From: Thalassotalea sp. LPB0316
GTDB taxonomy: Bacteria; Pseudomonadota; Gammaproteobacteria; Enterobacterales; Alteromonadaceae
Length of the DNA stretch: 64,000 nucleotides
Direction: 5' to 3'
NCBI RefSeq assembly: GCF_014898095.1
Contig: NZ_CP062946.1
Location: forward strand, 1,426,001-1,490,000
Shown: positions 9,079 through 18,940 of the stretch, piece by piece
Layout: each line of letters opens with the position of its first letter
Numbering within the stretch: position 1 is the stretch's first letter
Translations under genes and position numbers: made by a program
The notes under the pieces: model-generated
What the model was told of the DNA's origin: nothing
Database searches by the model: none
Seen by the model: the letters and a program-made list of their open reading frames with translations, nothing else

Positions 9079-9933
9079 TTAGGTACTTTTGATTAAAATA
9101 TCACGATGACGAGAACGTATATCGTCTCTATCTTTACGTAAATTAGCGGCGAGTTGTTCTGCGATATAAACACTGCGATGCTTACCACCAGTACAGCCGA
9201 TGGCAATCGTGACATAACTTCGATTATTGCGCTCTAAGTGTGGTAACCAAGTTTGAAAAAAACTATTAATTTGCCAGATAAACTTGGTGACAAGTGCTTC
9301 AGAGCCTAAGAAATCTATAACGGGTTGATCAAGGCCAGTTAAACCTTTGAGTGATTTATCCCAAAAAGGGTTAGGTAGGAATCGTGCGTCAAATACATAA
9401 TCGGCATCTTGAGGAACGCCGTGTTTAAAACCAAAAGACTCAAAAACGATGACCATTTTTCCCGACTTTTTACCTAGGATCCGCTCTCTAACCAGATCTG
9501 ATAACTGGTGCGGGGTTAATTGTGTGGTGTTGATATATAAATCAGCCCGCACAATCACTGGCTCAAGTAACTGCTTCTCAAGTTCAATCGCTTGATCAAG
9601 TGCCATGTTTTCTTTGATTAGGGGGTGAAGGCGTCGGGTTTCGCTAAATCGTCTGATCAGGTCTGAATCGTCGGCATCTAAATACAAGACGCTGAGTTCA
9701 ACAGCATTGGGCAAATAGTCGAGTACCTCGATAATATCGTTAGGATCTTTAGGTAAGTTCCTCACATCGAGTGACACTGCGACATTTTCATAGTCGTTGA
9801 TTACGGTATGGGTTAACGCGGGTAACAAGTTTAGCGGAATGTTGTCTACGCAATAGTAACCTAAATCTTCAAGTACTCTTAAAGCAACCGACTTCCCTGA
9901 CCCTGATCGGCCACTAACAATGAGTAATTTCAT
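9079..9933 (-). CDS. rapZ: RNase adapter protein RapZ
   Basis: RapZ binds small RNAs such as GlmZ and recruits RNase E to adjust glucosamine-6-phosphate synthase levels, setting amino-sugar supply for the cell wall. The 284-residue protein has an N-terminal P-loop SGRSGSGKS (residues 7-15), a Walker B-like segment, and the conserved C-terminal RNA-binding domain with IGCTGGKHRSVYIAEQLA. The gene lies 6 bases after ptsN on the minus strand and 18 bases before ptsO. The conserved pairing with PTS-Ntr genes supports the E. coli-like role, although GlmY/GlmZ RNAs are not visible here. Confidence 0.96.
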   Translation of the reverse strand: MKLLIVSGRSGSGKSVALRVLEDLGYYCVDNIPLNLLPALTHTVINDYENVAVSLDVRNLPKDPNDIIEVLDYLPNAVELSVLYLDADDSDLIRRFSETRRLHPLIKENMALDQAIELEKQLLEPVIVRADLYINTTQLTPHQLSDLVRERILGKKSGKMVIVFESFGFKHGVPQDADYVFDARFLPNPFWDKSLKGLTGLDQPVIDFLGSEALVTKFIWQINSFFQTWLPHLERNNRSYVTIAIGCTGGKHRSVYIAEQLAANLRKDRDDIRSRHRDILIKST

Positions 9934-9939
9934 ATTTTC

Positions 9940-10392
9940 CTATGAGGCTTCTTGAATAATTTCAAATAACTGGTGGTTATCTTGACACTTTCTAATATTT
10001 TTAACGACCTTCTTGTCGCTAAATAGTTGGGCAATGTTTTGTAAGGTTGCAAGGTGCTCTTGGCAGCTAGCTTCAGGCACGAAAAGGGCAATAAAAATGT
10101 CAACGGGTTGATTATCTATCGCATCGAAAGCGATTGGCTGTTCAGTGGTTATTAACACTGCCACCGCATGCTTGCCGTTGATTAAGCGGCCGTGCGGAAT
10201 GGCGATACCGTTGCCAATGCCTGTACTTCCCATTTGCTCGCGCTGGGTAAGACTTTGAAGTAAATCGTGTTGGCTTGTCTCAGGGAGTTTACGTGCAGCA
10301 GCATCGCAAATAGTATCAAAAAGGCGTTTTTTACTGCTTGCTGGCGCTGCACAAATTGTGCAGTCCAGCGTTAAAATGTCTTGCAACTTCAT
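9940..10392 (-). CDS. ptsN: PTS IIA-like nitrogen regulatory protein PtsN
   Basis: EIIA-Ntr, the terminal phosphoacceptor of the nitrogen PTS; in its unphosphorylated form it modulates potassium transport and other regulators. The 150-residue protein has the EIIA fructose/mannitol-type fold with phosphorylated His in GIAIPHGR (near residue 67), preceded by REQMGSTGIGNG. It starts 5 bases after hpf and ends 6 bases before rapZ, so it is translationally close-coupled within the rpoN operon. Confidence 0.95.
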   Translation of the reverse strand: MKLQDILTLDCTICAAPASSKKRLFDTICDAAARKLPETSQHDLLQSLTQREQMGSTGIGNGIAIPHGRLINGKHAVAVLITTEQPIAFDAIDNQPVDIFIALFVPEASCQEHLATLQNIAQLFSDKKVVKNIRKCQDNHQLFEIIQEAS

Positions 10393-10397
10393 TTTAG

Positions 10398-10685
10398 TTA
10401 ATGTTTTTTCAACTTTTCTTTGTGTTTAATGACTTGACGGTCAAGCTTATCGACGAGCGAGTCGATAGCAGCATACATATCTTTGTCGTCTGATGACGCA
10501 TGGATCTCACCGCCATTTAAGTGCAGCGTCGCTTCCGCGATTTGCTGTAATTTCTCTACATTTAGAACAACGTGCACATTGTTGATGTGATCGAAATGTC
10601 GTTCTAGCTTTGCAAACTTTGAGTTGACGTATTCGCGCATTGAGTCGGTAACTTCTACATGATGACCAGAAAGATTAATTTGCAT
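10398..10685 (-). CDS. hpf: Ribosome hibernation promoting factor, short form
   Basis: Binds the decoding region of the 30S subunit and promotes 100S ribosome dimers in stationary phase. At 95 residues it is the short HPF type, beginning MQINLSGHHVEVTDSMREYV with the later DMYAAIDSLVDKLDRQ segment and a basic Lys-rich end. It lies 23 bases after rpoN; AAAAAGGAAAAAG provides a strong ribosome-binding site before the ATG. It is the first gene after rpoN in the conserved sigma-54 operon. Confidence 0.95.
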   Translation of the reverse strand: MQINLSGHHVEVTDSMREYVNSKFAKLERHFDHINNVHVVLNVEKLQQIAEATLHLNGGEIHASSDDKDMYAAIDSLVDKLDRQVIKHKEKLKKH

Positions 10686-10708
10686 AAGCTTTTTCCTTTT
10701 TTCTAAGT

Positions 10709-12211
10709 TTACAATAAACTTTTTCTTTGATTTGACGGTGGAATAGATAAAGACTCTCGGTATTTAGCTATCGTCCGTCGTGCAACATTAATACCTTGCT
10801 CAGCTAACAAGTCGGCCATTTTGCTATCGCTTAATGGCTTAGATGGTAGCTCAGCAGATACTAATTTCTTAATTAATGCTCGGATTGCGGTCGATGAGCA
10901 TTCGCCCCCATTTTCGGTGCTTACATGACTTGAGAAGAAATATTTCAACTCAAAAATACCTCTTGGTGTATGCATATATTTTTGTGTTGTCACACGAGAT
11001 ATTGTTGACTCGTGCATATCAACAGCTTCCGCAATATCGTTTAGCACCATAGGTTTCATAGCCTCTGGGCCGTACTCAAAAAACGCTTGTTGGCGCTGGA
11101 CGATACAATTCGATACTTTTAATAAGGTATCGTTGCGACTTTCCAAGCTTTTAATAAACCATTTCGCTTCTTGCAAGTTTGAGCGAATAAATTGGCTATC
11201 TTCTGACGACTTCATTGACCGTGACATTGCAGCATATTGCTGGTTAATCGACAGTTTTGGCGCCGTGTCTGGATTGAGCTCTACGACCCAACGGCCGTTC
11301 TTTTTCTCTACTGATACGTCAGGAATAATGTACTGCTCTTCCGACTTTATCACGCTGTCGCCTGGGCGCGGATCAAGACTTTGGATTAACCTCATCACTT
11401 CGCGTAATTGATCTTCTTTCAATTTCGTTTTGCGCATTAATTGACGATAGTCTCTGTTACCTAACAAATCAATGTGGTCTGAGATAATTTGTTTGGTTTC
11501 TGCTAGCCAAGGTGTTTGTTTGTCAAATTGATTGAGTTGAATTAATAAACACTCGGCAATTGAGCGCGCACCAACGCCAACAGGATCAAACATATTGATG
11601 CGTTTGAGTACGGCTTCAACTTCGTCGAGCTCAACCTCGTCATCGCCTAAGCTTTCTAAAATATCTTCGGTAGATACAGTTAAATAGCCAGCATCGTCAA
11701 TAGCATCGATAATAGCGGTGGCAATGGCTTTATCTGTTTCGGTAAACGGTGTTAACTCCATTTGCCAGCGTAGGTGATCTTGAATAGATTCAGTCGTTTC
11801 ACCTTGATAGGTGTAGTCTTCTGACAGCGGGCCGGCGCTAGAGCCAGATAAACTCGCACTATAGTTATCGTCCCACGTAGTATCCATAGATAACTCTTCG
11901 GGAATATCGGTTTTTTCCAACCCATCACTGGCATTTACTTCATCGGAACTAGGCAGAGGATCTTCACTGCCTTCATTTGACGAGGCCGTTTGGTTTTCAC
12001 CCATAAACGCTTCTTCAAGCTTGTCTGGTTGGCTTTCTTCATTGGTTTGGGTTGCGTTTTCGTCAACTTCCAATAATGGGTTGCTTTCCAGTGCTTCTTG
12101 AATTTCTTGTTGTAAATCCAATGTCGACAGTTGTAGCAACCTGATTGCTTGCTGCAACTGTGGGGTCATTGTTAGCTGTTGTCCGATACGGAGTTGTAAT
12201 GATGGACGCAT
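10709..12211 (-). CDS. rpoN: RNA polymerase sigma-54 factor
   Basis: Alternative sigma factor recognising -24/-12 promoters and requiring AAA+ activators. The 500-residue product has all three regions. Region I (1-50) is Gln/Leu-rich, beginning [20 protein letters not shown]. Region II is acidic (about 50-140). Region III carries the core-binding part, the helix-turn-helix ([20 protein letters not shown]) and the diagnostic RpoN box [14 protein letters not shown] near the C-terminus. The gene is 61 bases after lptB and probably shares transcription with the lpt genes as well as having its own promoter. Confidence 0.97.
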   Translation of the reverse strand: MRPSLQLRIGQQLTMTPQLQQAIRLLQLSTLDLQQEIQEALESNPLLEVDENATQTNEESQPDKLEEAFMGENQTASSNEGSEDPLPSSDEVNASDGLEKTDIPEELSMDTTWDDNYSASLSGSSAGPLSEDYTYQGETTESIQDHLRWQMELTPFTETDKAIATAIIDAIDDAGYLTVSTEDILESLGDDEVELDEVEAVLKRINMFDPVGVGARSIAECLLIQLNQFDKQTPWLAETKQIISDHIDLLGNRDYRQLMRKTKLKEDQLREVMRLIQSLDPRPGDSVIKSEEQYIIPDVSVEKKNGRWVVELNPDTAPKLSINQQYAAMSRSMKSSEDSQFIRSNLQEAKWFIKSLESRNDTLLKVSNCIVQRQQAFFEYGPEAMKPMVLNDIAEAVDMHESTISRVTTQKYMHTPRGIFELKYFFSSHVSTENGGECSSTAIRALIKKLVSAELPSKPLSDSKMADLLAEQGINVARRTIAKYRESLSIPPSNQRKSLL

Positions 12212-12272
12212 GTAGCTTTTATTATTCCTATCTATTTACAAACGCGAAGTGATTGTCACTTCTTTATCTTAA

Positions 12273-13004
12273 CTATAGCGTGAATTGTTCACCTAGGTAC
12301 ACATCTCTGACTTGTTGATTAGCAAGAATTTGATCCGCGTCACCTTCGGCGATTAATTCACCATGGCTGACAATATAAGCTTTTTCACAGACATCAAGGG
12401 TTTCCCTAACGTTGTGGTCGGTAATTAAGATGCCAATACCGCGCTGTTTTAAGTGCAAAATGATCTTTTTAATATCGCCAACCGAAATTGGGTCAACGCC
12501 AGCAAAGGGTTCATCGAGTAAAATAAACTGAGGATCAGCAGCCAAAGCGCGAGCAATCTCGACACGTCGACGTTCACCACCAGATAAACTCATCCCTGTA
12601 TTATCTTTTATATGGCCTATATTGAATTCTTCAAGTAATAATTCAAGTTTTTCAATACGTTCGACCTCTGACAAGTCTTTACGTGTTTGTAAAATAGCCA
12701 TGATGTTGTCGTGCACGGACAACTTTCTAAAAATAGAGGCTTCTTGCGGCAAGTAGCCTAAACCTTTACGGGCGCGCTCGTGCATTGGTGCTAACGTTAA
12801 ATCTTCACCATTTAACTCGATTGTGCCTTTGTCGTTAACGACTAAGCCGACAATCATATAAAATGACGTTGTTTTACCTGCACCATTTGGGCCGAGTAGG
12901 CCAACGATTTGCCCTGTTTCAACACTGAGCCCAACATTTTTAACGACTTGACGTCCCTTGTAGGATTTCGCCAAGCCCTGTGCCTTCAATAAACCTGCTG
13001 ACAT
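12273..13004 (-). CDS. lptB: LPS export ABC transporter ATPase LptB
   Basis: Cytoplasmic ATPase that, with LptF and LptG, extracts LPS from the inner membrane and pushes it along the LptC-LptA-LptD bridge. The 243-residue protein has Walker [10 protein letters not shown] (near 39-47), Q-loop LPQEASIF, signature LSGGERRR, Walker [13 protein letters not shown] and the switch His in ITDHNVRE. Its start overlaps the lptA stop as TAATG, so the two are translationally coupled. LptF/LptG are not in the window, as usual. Confidence 0.96.
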   Translation of the reverse strand: MSAGLLKAQGLAKSYKGRQVVKNVGLSVETGQIVGLLGPNGAGKTTSFYMIVGLVVNDKGTIELNGEDLTLAPMHERARKGLGYLPQEASIFRKLSVHDNIMAILQTRKDLSEVERIEKLELLLEEFNIGHIKDNTGMSLSGGERRRVEIARALAADPQFILLDEPFAGVDPISVGDIKKIILHLKQRGIGILITDHNVRETLDVCEKAYIVSHGELIAEGDADQILANQQVRDVYLGEQFTL

Positions 13005-13549
13005 TAGTTATCTTTCACTTCGTCTTTTGTTTTTGGTTTTAATATCGTGGTGATACGCTCTTTGGGTTTACTTTTCGCTTCTAGTTGTTCGGTTAAGGTG
13101 TTGTAGATGATTTTGTCACCATTGACTTCGCTGCCTTCTTGGCTCAACTTGGCGTTACCTGAAATCGTTATCGTATTAATTGATGGCTCATATGTAATTT
13201 CATTGGCTTCGAGTTTTATTGGCGTACCATCTTCGAGCAGTTGTTCAAAAATTGCTGGTGAGCCTTTTGCGATATAAGTTTCACTGTCACTGGCTTCATC
13301 TTCAATGACTTGCACTAATTCAGCGTGAATTTTTAATGAGCCTTGCGTGATGATGACATCGTCGATATAACTGGCGATCCGGTTTTTCAAATCACCTGCG
13401 GTTCTATCTGCGCTAATTAAGATCTCTTCTTGTAAGTCAGATTTTTTGGCAAACGCTGATGGCGCAGTGCACAAAAGCATAGCGAGTAATGCTATTGGCG
13501 CAACAGTAAGAGATTTATGGTGTGATTTTTCGATAAATTGTTTGTACAT
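13004..13549 (-). CDS. lptA: LPS transport periplasmic protein LptA
   Basis: Periplasmic beta-jellyroll protein whose head-to-tail oligomers form the LPS bridge. The 181-residue product has a signal peptide ([21 protein letters not shown], cleavage after AFA near residue 34) followed by the OstA/LptA domain with [30 protein letters not shown] and a Lys-rich C-terminal tail. The ATG at 13549 is needed to include the basic n-region; it makes a 35-base overlap with the end of lptC, longer than the few bases usual in this operon. Confidence 0.92.
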   Translation of the reverse strand: MYKQFIEKSHHKSLTVAPIALLAMLLCTAPSAFAKKSDLQEEILISADRTAGDLKNRIASYIDDVIITQGSLKIHAELVQVIEDEASDSETYIAKGSPAIFEQLLEDGTPIKLEANEITYEPSINTITISGNAKLSQEGSEVNGDKIIYNTLTEQLEAKSKPKERITTILKPKTKDEVKDN

Positions 13550-14081
13550 GTTCAGTTAATGTCATCTGTGTTGTATTTAAATCTACAATTAAGCCTGAGC
13601 CATACATAATAAAATCTTTGCCCTCGATTACTATCGTATGATCAGAACTTAAAACATTGGTGTTTAAGTCAAGTTCTAAGTACTTTCCATGTATCTGTTG
13701 CACCAAACTATCTTTATCTGTCGCGACTAGCTCAACGCGATTTTCAAGTCTCACCCGATTTTTGTGATTCAATGTGCCATGTTTAGCACTCACTTTCCAC
13801 GGTGAGCTTGTGTTTTTTGGGTATAAGGTATAATTCGGCTCAGTAAAATGCGTTGTATTCGTTGCGTTGTAGTGCTCCATTTTCTCGGCATTAATAATGT
13901 GTGACAGTTTGCCGTCGGCACTGTAAATGTTCGTACTTAACGATTCGGCAACATAATCAGGTAAAAGTTCAACGTTTTCATCTTCATTGCTTGGTACGAT
14001 ATCCTGTCGCCATTGAAAAACGCCGTAAACACTAACCGCAATGATAAAAATAATCAGCGCAAAGCCGGTGAGTTTGGTCAT
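13515..14081 (-). CDS. lptC: LPS export protein LptC
   Basis: Bitopic inner-membrane protein that receives LPS from LptB2FG and hands it to LptA. The 188-residue product has one N-terminal transmembrane helix (ALIIFIIAVSVYGVFQW) and a periplasmic jellyroll with YVAESLSTNIYSADGKLSH and the family YPKNTSSPWKVSAKHGTL segment. It overlaps kdsC by four bases (ATGA) and lptA by 35. Sequence conservation is low in this family, so the call rests on topology and on the invariant kdsC-lptC-lptA-lptB order. Confidence 0.93.
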   Translation of the reverse strand: MTKLTGFALIIFIIAVSVYGVFQWRQDIVPSNEDENVELLPDYVAESLSTNIYSADGKLSHIINAEKMEHYNATNTTHFTEPNYTLYPKNTSSPWKVSAKHGTLNHKNRVRLENRVELVATDKDSLVQQIHGKYLELDLNTNVLSSDHTIVIEGKDFIMYGSGLIVDLNTTQMTLTEHVQTIYRKITP

Positions 14082-14626
14082 ACACTCGCGCCTTTGGCTT
14101 GCGATAATGTATTTTGCTGCGCCATGATAAGGTCACATAGTTCACGCACTGCACCAAAACCACCAGGCGTAAAGGTAATAAAATCGGCTTTCACTTTTGC
14201 TTGTGGGTGCGCGTCATTGACGGCCACGCCGAGACCAACGTGCTCAATACAAGCGATATCAGCTACATCATCACCAATATAGGCAACTTGCTTTGGTTCA
14301 AGGGTAAGTAATTCAATAATGTCGTTGAGCGCAGGTAATTTGTCTTCTTGGCCTTGCACAATGTATTTTACATTGAGTGCTTTCATGCGATTGGCGACAA
14401 TATTCGAGCGTCGGCCTGTAATAATAGCGACTTCAACACCTGATTCAATGAGTGCTTTAACGCCAAAACCGTCTTTAGTGTGGAATGCTTTAAGCTCTTC
14501 ACCCTCGTTACCTAAATAGATTCGGCCGTCTGAAAACACACCATCAACATCACAAACCAATAGTTTAATTTGTTTAGCTTTATCCAGTACTTGTGGGTCG
14601 ACATTGCCATATAAGGTATTTGCCAT
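14078..14626 (-). CDS. kdsC: 3-deoxy-manno-octulosonate-8-phosphatase KdsC
   Basis: HAD-superfamily phosphatase that hydrolyses Kdo-8-phosphate to Kdo for LPS inner core. The 182-residue protein carries HAD motif I LVCDVDGVFSDG (nucleophile Asp near 26), the FHTKDGFGVKAL segment, motif II in AIITGRRS, and motif IV YIGDDVADIACI. It has no cap insert, as expected for tetrameric C0 KdsC. It begins 1 base after kdsD and overlaps lptC by four bases, so the two Kdo enzymes are coupled to LPS export. Confidence 0.96.
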   Translation of the reverse strand: MANTLYGNVDPQVLDKAKQIKLLVCDVDGVFSDGRIYLGNEGEELKAFHTKDGFGVKALIESGVEVAIITGRRSNIVANRMKALNVKYIVQGQEDKLPALNDIIELLTLEPKQVAYIGDDVADIACIEHVGLGVAVNDAHPQAKVKADFITFTPGGFGAVRELCDLIMAQQNTLSQAKGASV

Positions 14627-14627
14627 A

Positions 14628-15593
14628 TTAAATTACTCCCGCGCTGAGTAAGTCGTGCATATTCATCGCCCCGACCACTTGATTATCTTGATTGACAATA
14701 ATTAAACCATTAATTTTCTTATCTTGCATAATTTTTAATGCTTGAGCGGCGAGCATTTCACTATCGGCAACCACCGGGTTTTGGGTCATTACTGAAGTGA
14801 TGGTGTCTTGGTGGATATCGATTTTTGAGTCGAGTACACGTCGTAAATCGCCGTCTGTAAACAGCCCTGTTAAGCTTTGGTTACTATCGACAACGGCGGT
14901 CATCCCTAAGCCTTTTAAACTCATTTCTACCAAGGCATCTTTGATTTTTGCTGATTCATCAACCACAGGTAAGCGCTCACCGGTATGCATAATGTCGGCA
15001 AGTCGGAGCAATAAGCGTTTGCCTAAGCTTCCTCCTGGGTGCGATAAAGCAAAGTCGTCAGCAGTAAAGCCGCGGGCATTGAGTAACGCGACTGCAAGGG
15101 CATCGCCCATGACGAGAGTCGCGGTGGTACTTGAGGTCGGGGCAAGACCCAACGGGCAAGCTTCTTGGGCGACTTTAATGCAAATATGGGTATCTGATAA
15201 CTTGGCTAGCGTTGATAACTCGTTACTGCTCATCGCTATCAATTTTGCGCCGATGCGCTTGATCACTGGTGTAATTGACAAAACTTCTGCGGTTTCACCT
15301 GAATTCGAAATACATAAAACGACATCATCACTTGTGATCATACCTAGGTCGCCGTGGCTCGCTTCTCCGGGATGAACAAAGAATGCGGGTGTGCCAGTAC
15401 TTGCTAATGTTGCCGCGATTTTGCCGCCGACATGACCTGATTTACCCATACCCACAACAATGACACGCCCCTTACAGTGATACATGAGTTGGCAGGCTTG
15501 CTCGAAATTATCGTCGATATATTGGTGCAAACCAGCGACAGCTCGTTGTTCGATTTCGATAACATTCTTTGCTAACTGTTTAAAATCTTTCAT
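14628..15593 (-). CDS. kdsD: Arabinose-5-phosphate isomerase KdsD
   Basis: Converts ribulose-5-phosphate to arabinose-5-phosphate, the first committed step to Kdo. The 321-residue product has an N-terminal SIS domain (GRVIVVGMGKSGHVGGKIA, then HPGEASHGDLGMI and CISNSGET) and two CBS domains at the C-terminus (from about residue 205, LPVVDESAKIKDAL and MTQNPVVADSEM). Length agrees with E. coli KdsD (328). It is the first Kdo gene of the kdsD-kdsC-lptC-lptA-lptB run and lies 21 bases after yrbG. Confidence 0.96.
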   Translation of the reverse strand: MKDFKQLAKNVIEIEQRAVAGLHQYIDDNFEQACQLMYHCKGRVIVVGMGKSGHVGGKIAATLASTGTPAFFVHPGEASHGDLGMITSDDVVLCISNSGETAEVLSITPVIKRIGAKLIAMSSNELSTLAKLSDTHICIKVAQEACPLGLAPTSSTTATLVMGDALAVALLNARGFTADDFALSHPGGSLGKRLLLRLADIMHTGERLPVVDESAKIKDALVEMSLKGLGMTAVVDSNQSLTGLFTDGDLRRVLDSKIDIHQDTITSVMTQNPVVADSEMLAAQALKIMQDKKINGLIIVNQDNQVVGAMNMHDLLSAGVI

Positions 15594-15614
15594 TTATTTA
15601 ACCTAGTTTGACCA

Positions 15615-16595
15615 TTACATGAATAATAATGCTTGATAGCCAAAAAAGCACGCTAACAAGGCGGCACCTTTCAATCGAGTGATCCTAAACGCCCCTTTGA
15701 TTCGGCTAAAGCACAGCGCAAAAAGCAATAATGTGATGGCTAGCATGATGGGCGCATCGCGGGTGGCAGCTTGCGCATCAATATTACCCGGCGCAATCAC
15801 ACCAGCAAGTGATAACACTGCAAGGATATTAAAGATGTTGGAACCAATAATATTGCCAAGGGCCAAATCGTCTTCTTTTTTGATGATACTGGCAATGCTA
15901 GCGGCTAGCTCAGGCAGACTGGTACCAATGGCGATAATGGTTAAACCGATGACTAAATCACTCACGCCAAATGCTTTAGCAATATCTGTCGCTGATTCAA
16001 CTAAGTAACCCGCACTCAACGGCAACAAGACTAAGCCAACGGCGAGCCAAAAAAACGACATGGGTTTGCTTACGGCTTCTGGGACTTCAGCTTCTGCTTC
16101 AGCAATATAAGGATCTTCTTCCCCTGTACCAGCCGCTTGCTGTTTGCGCCTTATGGTGATAAACAGCAAACCAAATATATAAACAAAGAATAAAATCAGT
16201 AATAGTAAGCCTTCCGTAAAACTGAAGTATTGATCCCATAATACGTAGCAAGCTAGCAGGGTAATTGCTAAGGTTAGCGGTAGCTCTTTTTTGATGGTGT
16301 TTGAAGAAACCTTAAGTGGTGCGAGTAACGCAGTAACTCCTAGGACTAGGGCGATATTAGTGATGTTTGAGCCTATTGCATTGCCTATGGCGGTGTTGGG
16401 AGCGCCTTGAAATGATGCGGTGGCGGCAACCATCATTTCAGGTGCAGATGATCCCATTGCGACAATCGTTAAGCCAATCACCATAGGTGAAATGCCATAA
16501 TTTCGCGCGATTGATGAAGCACCAAAAACAAATTTGTCGGCACTCCATACTAAGAACACGAGCGAGACAACTAAGATTAAAAACTCTACAAACAT
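15615..16595 (-). CDS. yrbG: Calcium/sodium antiporter YrbG
   Basis: Inner-membrane cation exchanger of the CaCA family, 326 residues with about ten transmembrane helices. Both internally repeated alpha motifs are present: MGSSAPEMMVAATASFQGAPNTAIGNAIGSN-type near residues 45-80 (core GSSAPEMM and GNAIGSNITNIAL), and the second near 215-260 (GTSLPELAASIASI, GNIIGSNIFNILA). A cytoplasmic loop rich in Glu (EEDPYIAEAEAEVPEA) separates the halves. It heads the kdsD-lpt operon, exactly as in E. coli, and is divergent from mlaF. The physiological ion is not determined by sequence. Confidence 0.93.
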   Translation of the reverse strand: MFVEFLILVVSLVFLVWSADKFVFGASSIARNYGISPMVIGLTIVAMGSSAPEMMVAATASFQGAPNTAIGNAIGSNITNIALVLGVTALLAPLKVSSNTIKKELPLTLAITLLACYVLWDQYFSFTEGLLLLILFFVYIFGLLFITIRRKQQAAGTGEEDPYIAEAEAEVPEAVSKPMSFFWLAVGLVLLPLSAGYLVESATDIAKAFGVSDLVIGLTIIAIGTSLPELAASIASIIKKEDDLALGNIIGSNIFNILAVLSLAGVIAPGNIDAQAATRDAPIMLAITLLLFALCFSRIKGAFRITRLKGAALLACFFGYQALLFM

Positions 16596-16865
16596 GAAAA
16601 TCCCCTTTTGATAGGCGAATTGTCGCTTCTTGCGGATTAAAACGGAAGTCTATTTCTAAAATTCTTTCGAAAAAGGCTGATGTTCGAACTTTTGTTGACG
16701 AAAAATTATCCTTTAACACCGTTTTTACCTGAAATATTAGGGCAAAAATTTTCTTTCAAATGATTTCTACATATTTAATTACGATTTTGTTATGCAGCAG
16801 GTGTCGCGCTAAGGTAGAATTCGCTTGCTATGAAAAAATCAAACATTGATGTTAAGAAAAATTTT

Positions 16866-17669
16866 ATGACTGATATTTTAGTTGATATTAAAAATATGAC
16901 GTTCAAAAGGGAAGAGCGCACTATTTACCAGAATATCAATATCTCGATACCCAAGGGCAAAGTGACGGCGATCATGGGGCCTAGTGGGATCGGCAAAACA
17001 ACCTTATTACGACTTATCGGGGGGCAACTCAAGCCACAAGCTGGCGAGATCCTGTTCGATGGGCAAAATATCCCAGCGCTAAATCGCTCTAAACTTTACG
17101 ATGTCCGCAAGCGCATGAGCATGTTGTTTCAAAGTGGCGCTCTGTTTTCAGAAATGAACGTGTTTGACAATATAGCGTTTCCAATTAGAGAGCATACCCA
17201 GCTCAGTGAAGACATTATTGAAAAAATGGTGTTGCTCAAGCTAGAGGCGGTAGGTTTGCGCGGTGCTAAGTTGTTAAAGCCAAGTGAGTTATCTGGTGGT
17301 ATGGCAAGGCGAGCTGCGTTAGCAAGAGCGATTGCACTAGATCCTGAATTAATTATGTACGACGAGCCTTTTGCTGGTCAAGATCCCATTTCTATGGGCG
17401 TGATTGTTCGGTTGATCAAATCACTAAATGAAGCATTAGGTTTAACGTCAATCGTGGTGACTCACGATGTTGCGGAAGTGATGAGTATTGCCGACTATAT
17501 TTATATCATTGCTGAGCAAAAAGTGATTGGCCACGGCACAGCACAAGAGATTGCTGAGCAGTCTTCGCCATTAGTGAAGCAATTTGTCCAAGGCCAAGCT
17601 GATGGTCCTGTACCATTCCATTTTCCGGCGCAACCATTAAGAGATGAGCTGATAAAGGAATTGCAATAA
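16866..17669 (+). CDS. mlaF: Phospholipid ABC transporter ATPase MlaF
   Basis: Cytoplasmic ATPase of the MlaFEDB complex that moves phospholipids between inner membrane and the periplasmic carrier MlaC, maintaining outer-membrane asymmetry. Walker [11 protein letters not shown]-loop FQSGALF, signature LSGGMARR, Walker [13 protein letters not shown] and switch His in VTHDVAEV are all present. The start at 16866 ([13 protein letters not shown]) is chosen over an ATG at 16830, because it matches the E. coli N-terminus and 16830 has no Shine-Dalgarno. The stop overlaps the mlaE start as TAATG. Confidence 0.95.
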   Translation: MTDILVDIKNMTFKREERTIYQNINISIPKGKVTAIMGPSGIGKTTLLRLIGGQLKPQAGEILFDGQNIPALNRSKLYDVRKRMSMLFQSGALFSEMNVFDNIAFPIREHTQLSEDIIEKMVLLKLEAVGLRGAKLLKPSELSGGMARRAALARAIALDPELIMYDEPFAGQDPISMGVIVRLIKSLNEALGLTSIVVTHDVAEVMSIADYIYIIAEQKVIGHGTAQEIAEQSSPLVKQFVQGQADGPVPFHFPAQPLRDELIKELQ

Positions 17670-18445
17670 TGGAGATGATTTTAAGATTAGGACAATCAAC
17701 TATCTCACTGATTGCAGGGCTAGGGCGTGCTGTTATGATGCTGATGTCGGCGTTGTTACACGTACCTAATTTCAAACGCGGTTACCCGTTATTAGTCAAG
17801 CAATTGCACGCTGTCGGCAGTTTATCTTTGGTAATCATTGTTGTTTCAGGTGCCTTTATCGGTATGGTTTTGGCGTTACAGGGGTATACCATTTTGGTTG
17901 ACTATGGCGCTGAAGCAAGCCTTGGGCCTATGGTCGCGCTGTCGTTATTACGCGAGTTGGGGCCAGTTGTAGCCGCTTTATTATTTGCTGGCCGCGCAGG
18001 CTCATCGTTAACTGCTGAGATTGGCCTGATGAAAGCCACAGAGCAATTATCGAGTATGGAAATGATGGCAGTTGACCCGCTGCGCCGTGTTATAGCACCG
18101 CGTTTTTGGGCGGGATTTATTGCTATGCCATTACTAGCGGCGATTTTTTCAATGGTCGGGATTATCGGTGCTCACCTCGTGGGGGTCGATTGGCTAGGCG
18201 TTGATGCAGGTACGTTTTGGTCAGTGATGCAATCACAGGTCGATTTTAGTAAAGACATCGTCAATGGCATGATCAAAAGTATCGTTTTTGCGTTTGTTGT
18301 TACTTGGATTGCCGTCTATAAAGGGTACGATTGTGAACCCACTTCTGAAGGGATTAGCCGAGCGACTACTGCAACAGTTGTTCAGTCATCGTTATTGGTT
18401 TTAGGTTTAGATTTTGTGTTAACCGCATTAATGTTTGCGCGTTAG
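17669..18445 (+). CDS. mlaE: Phospholipid ABC transporter permease MlaE
   Basis: Permease dimer of the Mla system. The 258-residue protein has an amphipathic interfacial N-terminal helix and about five membrane helices, with the conserved [35 protein letters not shown] and [17 protein letters not shown] segments. The last forms the coupling helix to MlaF. The C-terminal [11 protein letters not shown] matches E. coli MlaE. It is coupled to mlaF by a one-base overlap and followed by mlaD 16 bases later. Confidence 0.96.
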   Translation: MEMILRLGQSTISLIAGLGRAVMMLMSALLHVPNFKRGYPLLVKQLHAVGSLSLVIIVVSGAFIGMVLALQGYTILVDYGAEASLGPMVALSLLRELGPVVAALLFAGRAGSSLTAEIGLMKATEQLSSMEMMAVDPLRRVIAPRFWAGFIAMPLLAAIFSMVGIIGAHLVGVDWLGVDAGTFWSVMQSQVDFSKDIVNGMIKSIVFAFVVTWIAVYKGYDCEPTSEGISRATTATVVQSSLLVLGLDFVLTALMFAR

Positions 18446-18461
18446 AGAATTAGGTGAAGAC

Positions 18462-18932
18462 ATGGTGTCGAAAAAAGTAGAATTAACTGTTGGATTATTT
18501 GTTGCCTTAGGTTTGGCAGCTATTTTAGCGCTATCATTAAAAGTTGCCGATAGCGGTATTTCAGGTAATGGTGAGACGTATCAACTGTATGCCAAATTTG
18601 AAAATATTGGTGGATTGAAAGTGCGTTCACCGATAAAAGTAGGTGGCGTAGTGATCGGTCGAGTAAGTCATATACGTTTAGATGCACAAGACTTTACCCC
18701 AGTGGTAACGCTCGATATTTTTAAAGAATTTAACAATTTTTCTGAAGCAACGTCGGTCTCTATTTTAACGTCGGGTTTACTTGGTGAGCAATATTTAGGC
18801 TTACAGCCCGGTTTTATGGATGAGTCACTTGAAATTTTGAAGCCGGGTGACTACATCGAAGATACAAAGTCGGCGCTTGTTTTAGAAGAGTTGATTGGTC
18901 AGTTTTTATTTAGCCAAGGAAATGGTGATTAG
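18462..18932 (+). CDS. mlaD: MCE-domain phospholipid-binding protein MlaD
   Basis: Bitopic inner-membrane protein whose periplasmic MCE domains form a hexameric ring over MlaE. About 156 residues: one N-terminal transmembrane helix (LTVGLFVALGLAAILALSL), then a single MCE domain with YAKFENIGGLKVRSPIKVGG and SGLLGEQYLGLQPG. The ATG at 18462, preceded by AGGTGAAGAC, is preferred over a TTG at 18435 that would overlap mlaE. No long C-terminal helix extension, normal for MlaD. Confidence 0.95.
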   Translation: MVSKKVELTVGLFVALGLAAILALSLKVADSGISGNGETYQLYAKFENIGGLKVRSPIKVGGVVIGRVSHIRLDAQDFTPVVTLDIFKEFNNFSEATSVSILTSGLLGEQYLGLQPGFMDESLEILKPGDYIEDTKSALVLEELIGQFLFSQGNGD

Positions 18933-18940
18933 AGAGTATT

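Noticed and set aside
14797..15375. 192-codon ORF opposite kdsD
   Set aside because: Antisense shadow; kdsD is a certain gene and the antisense translation has no family features.
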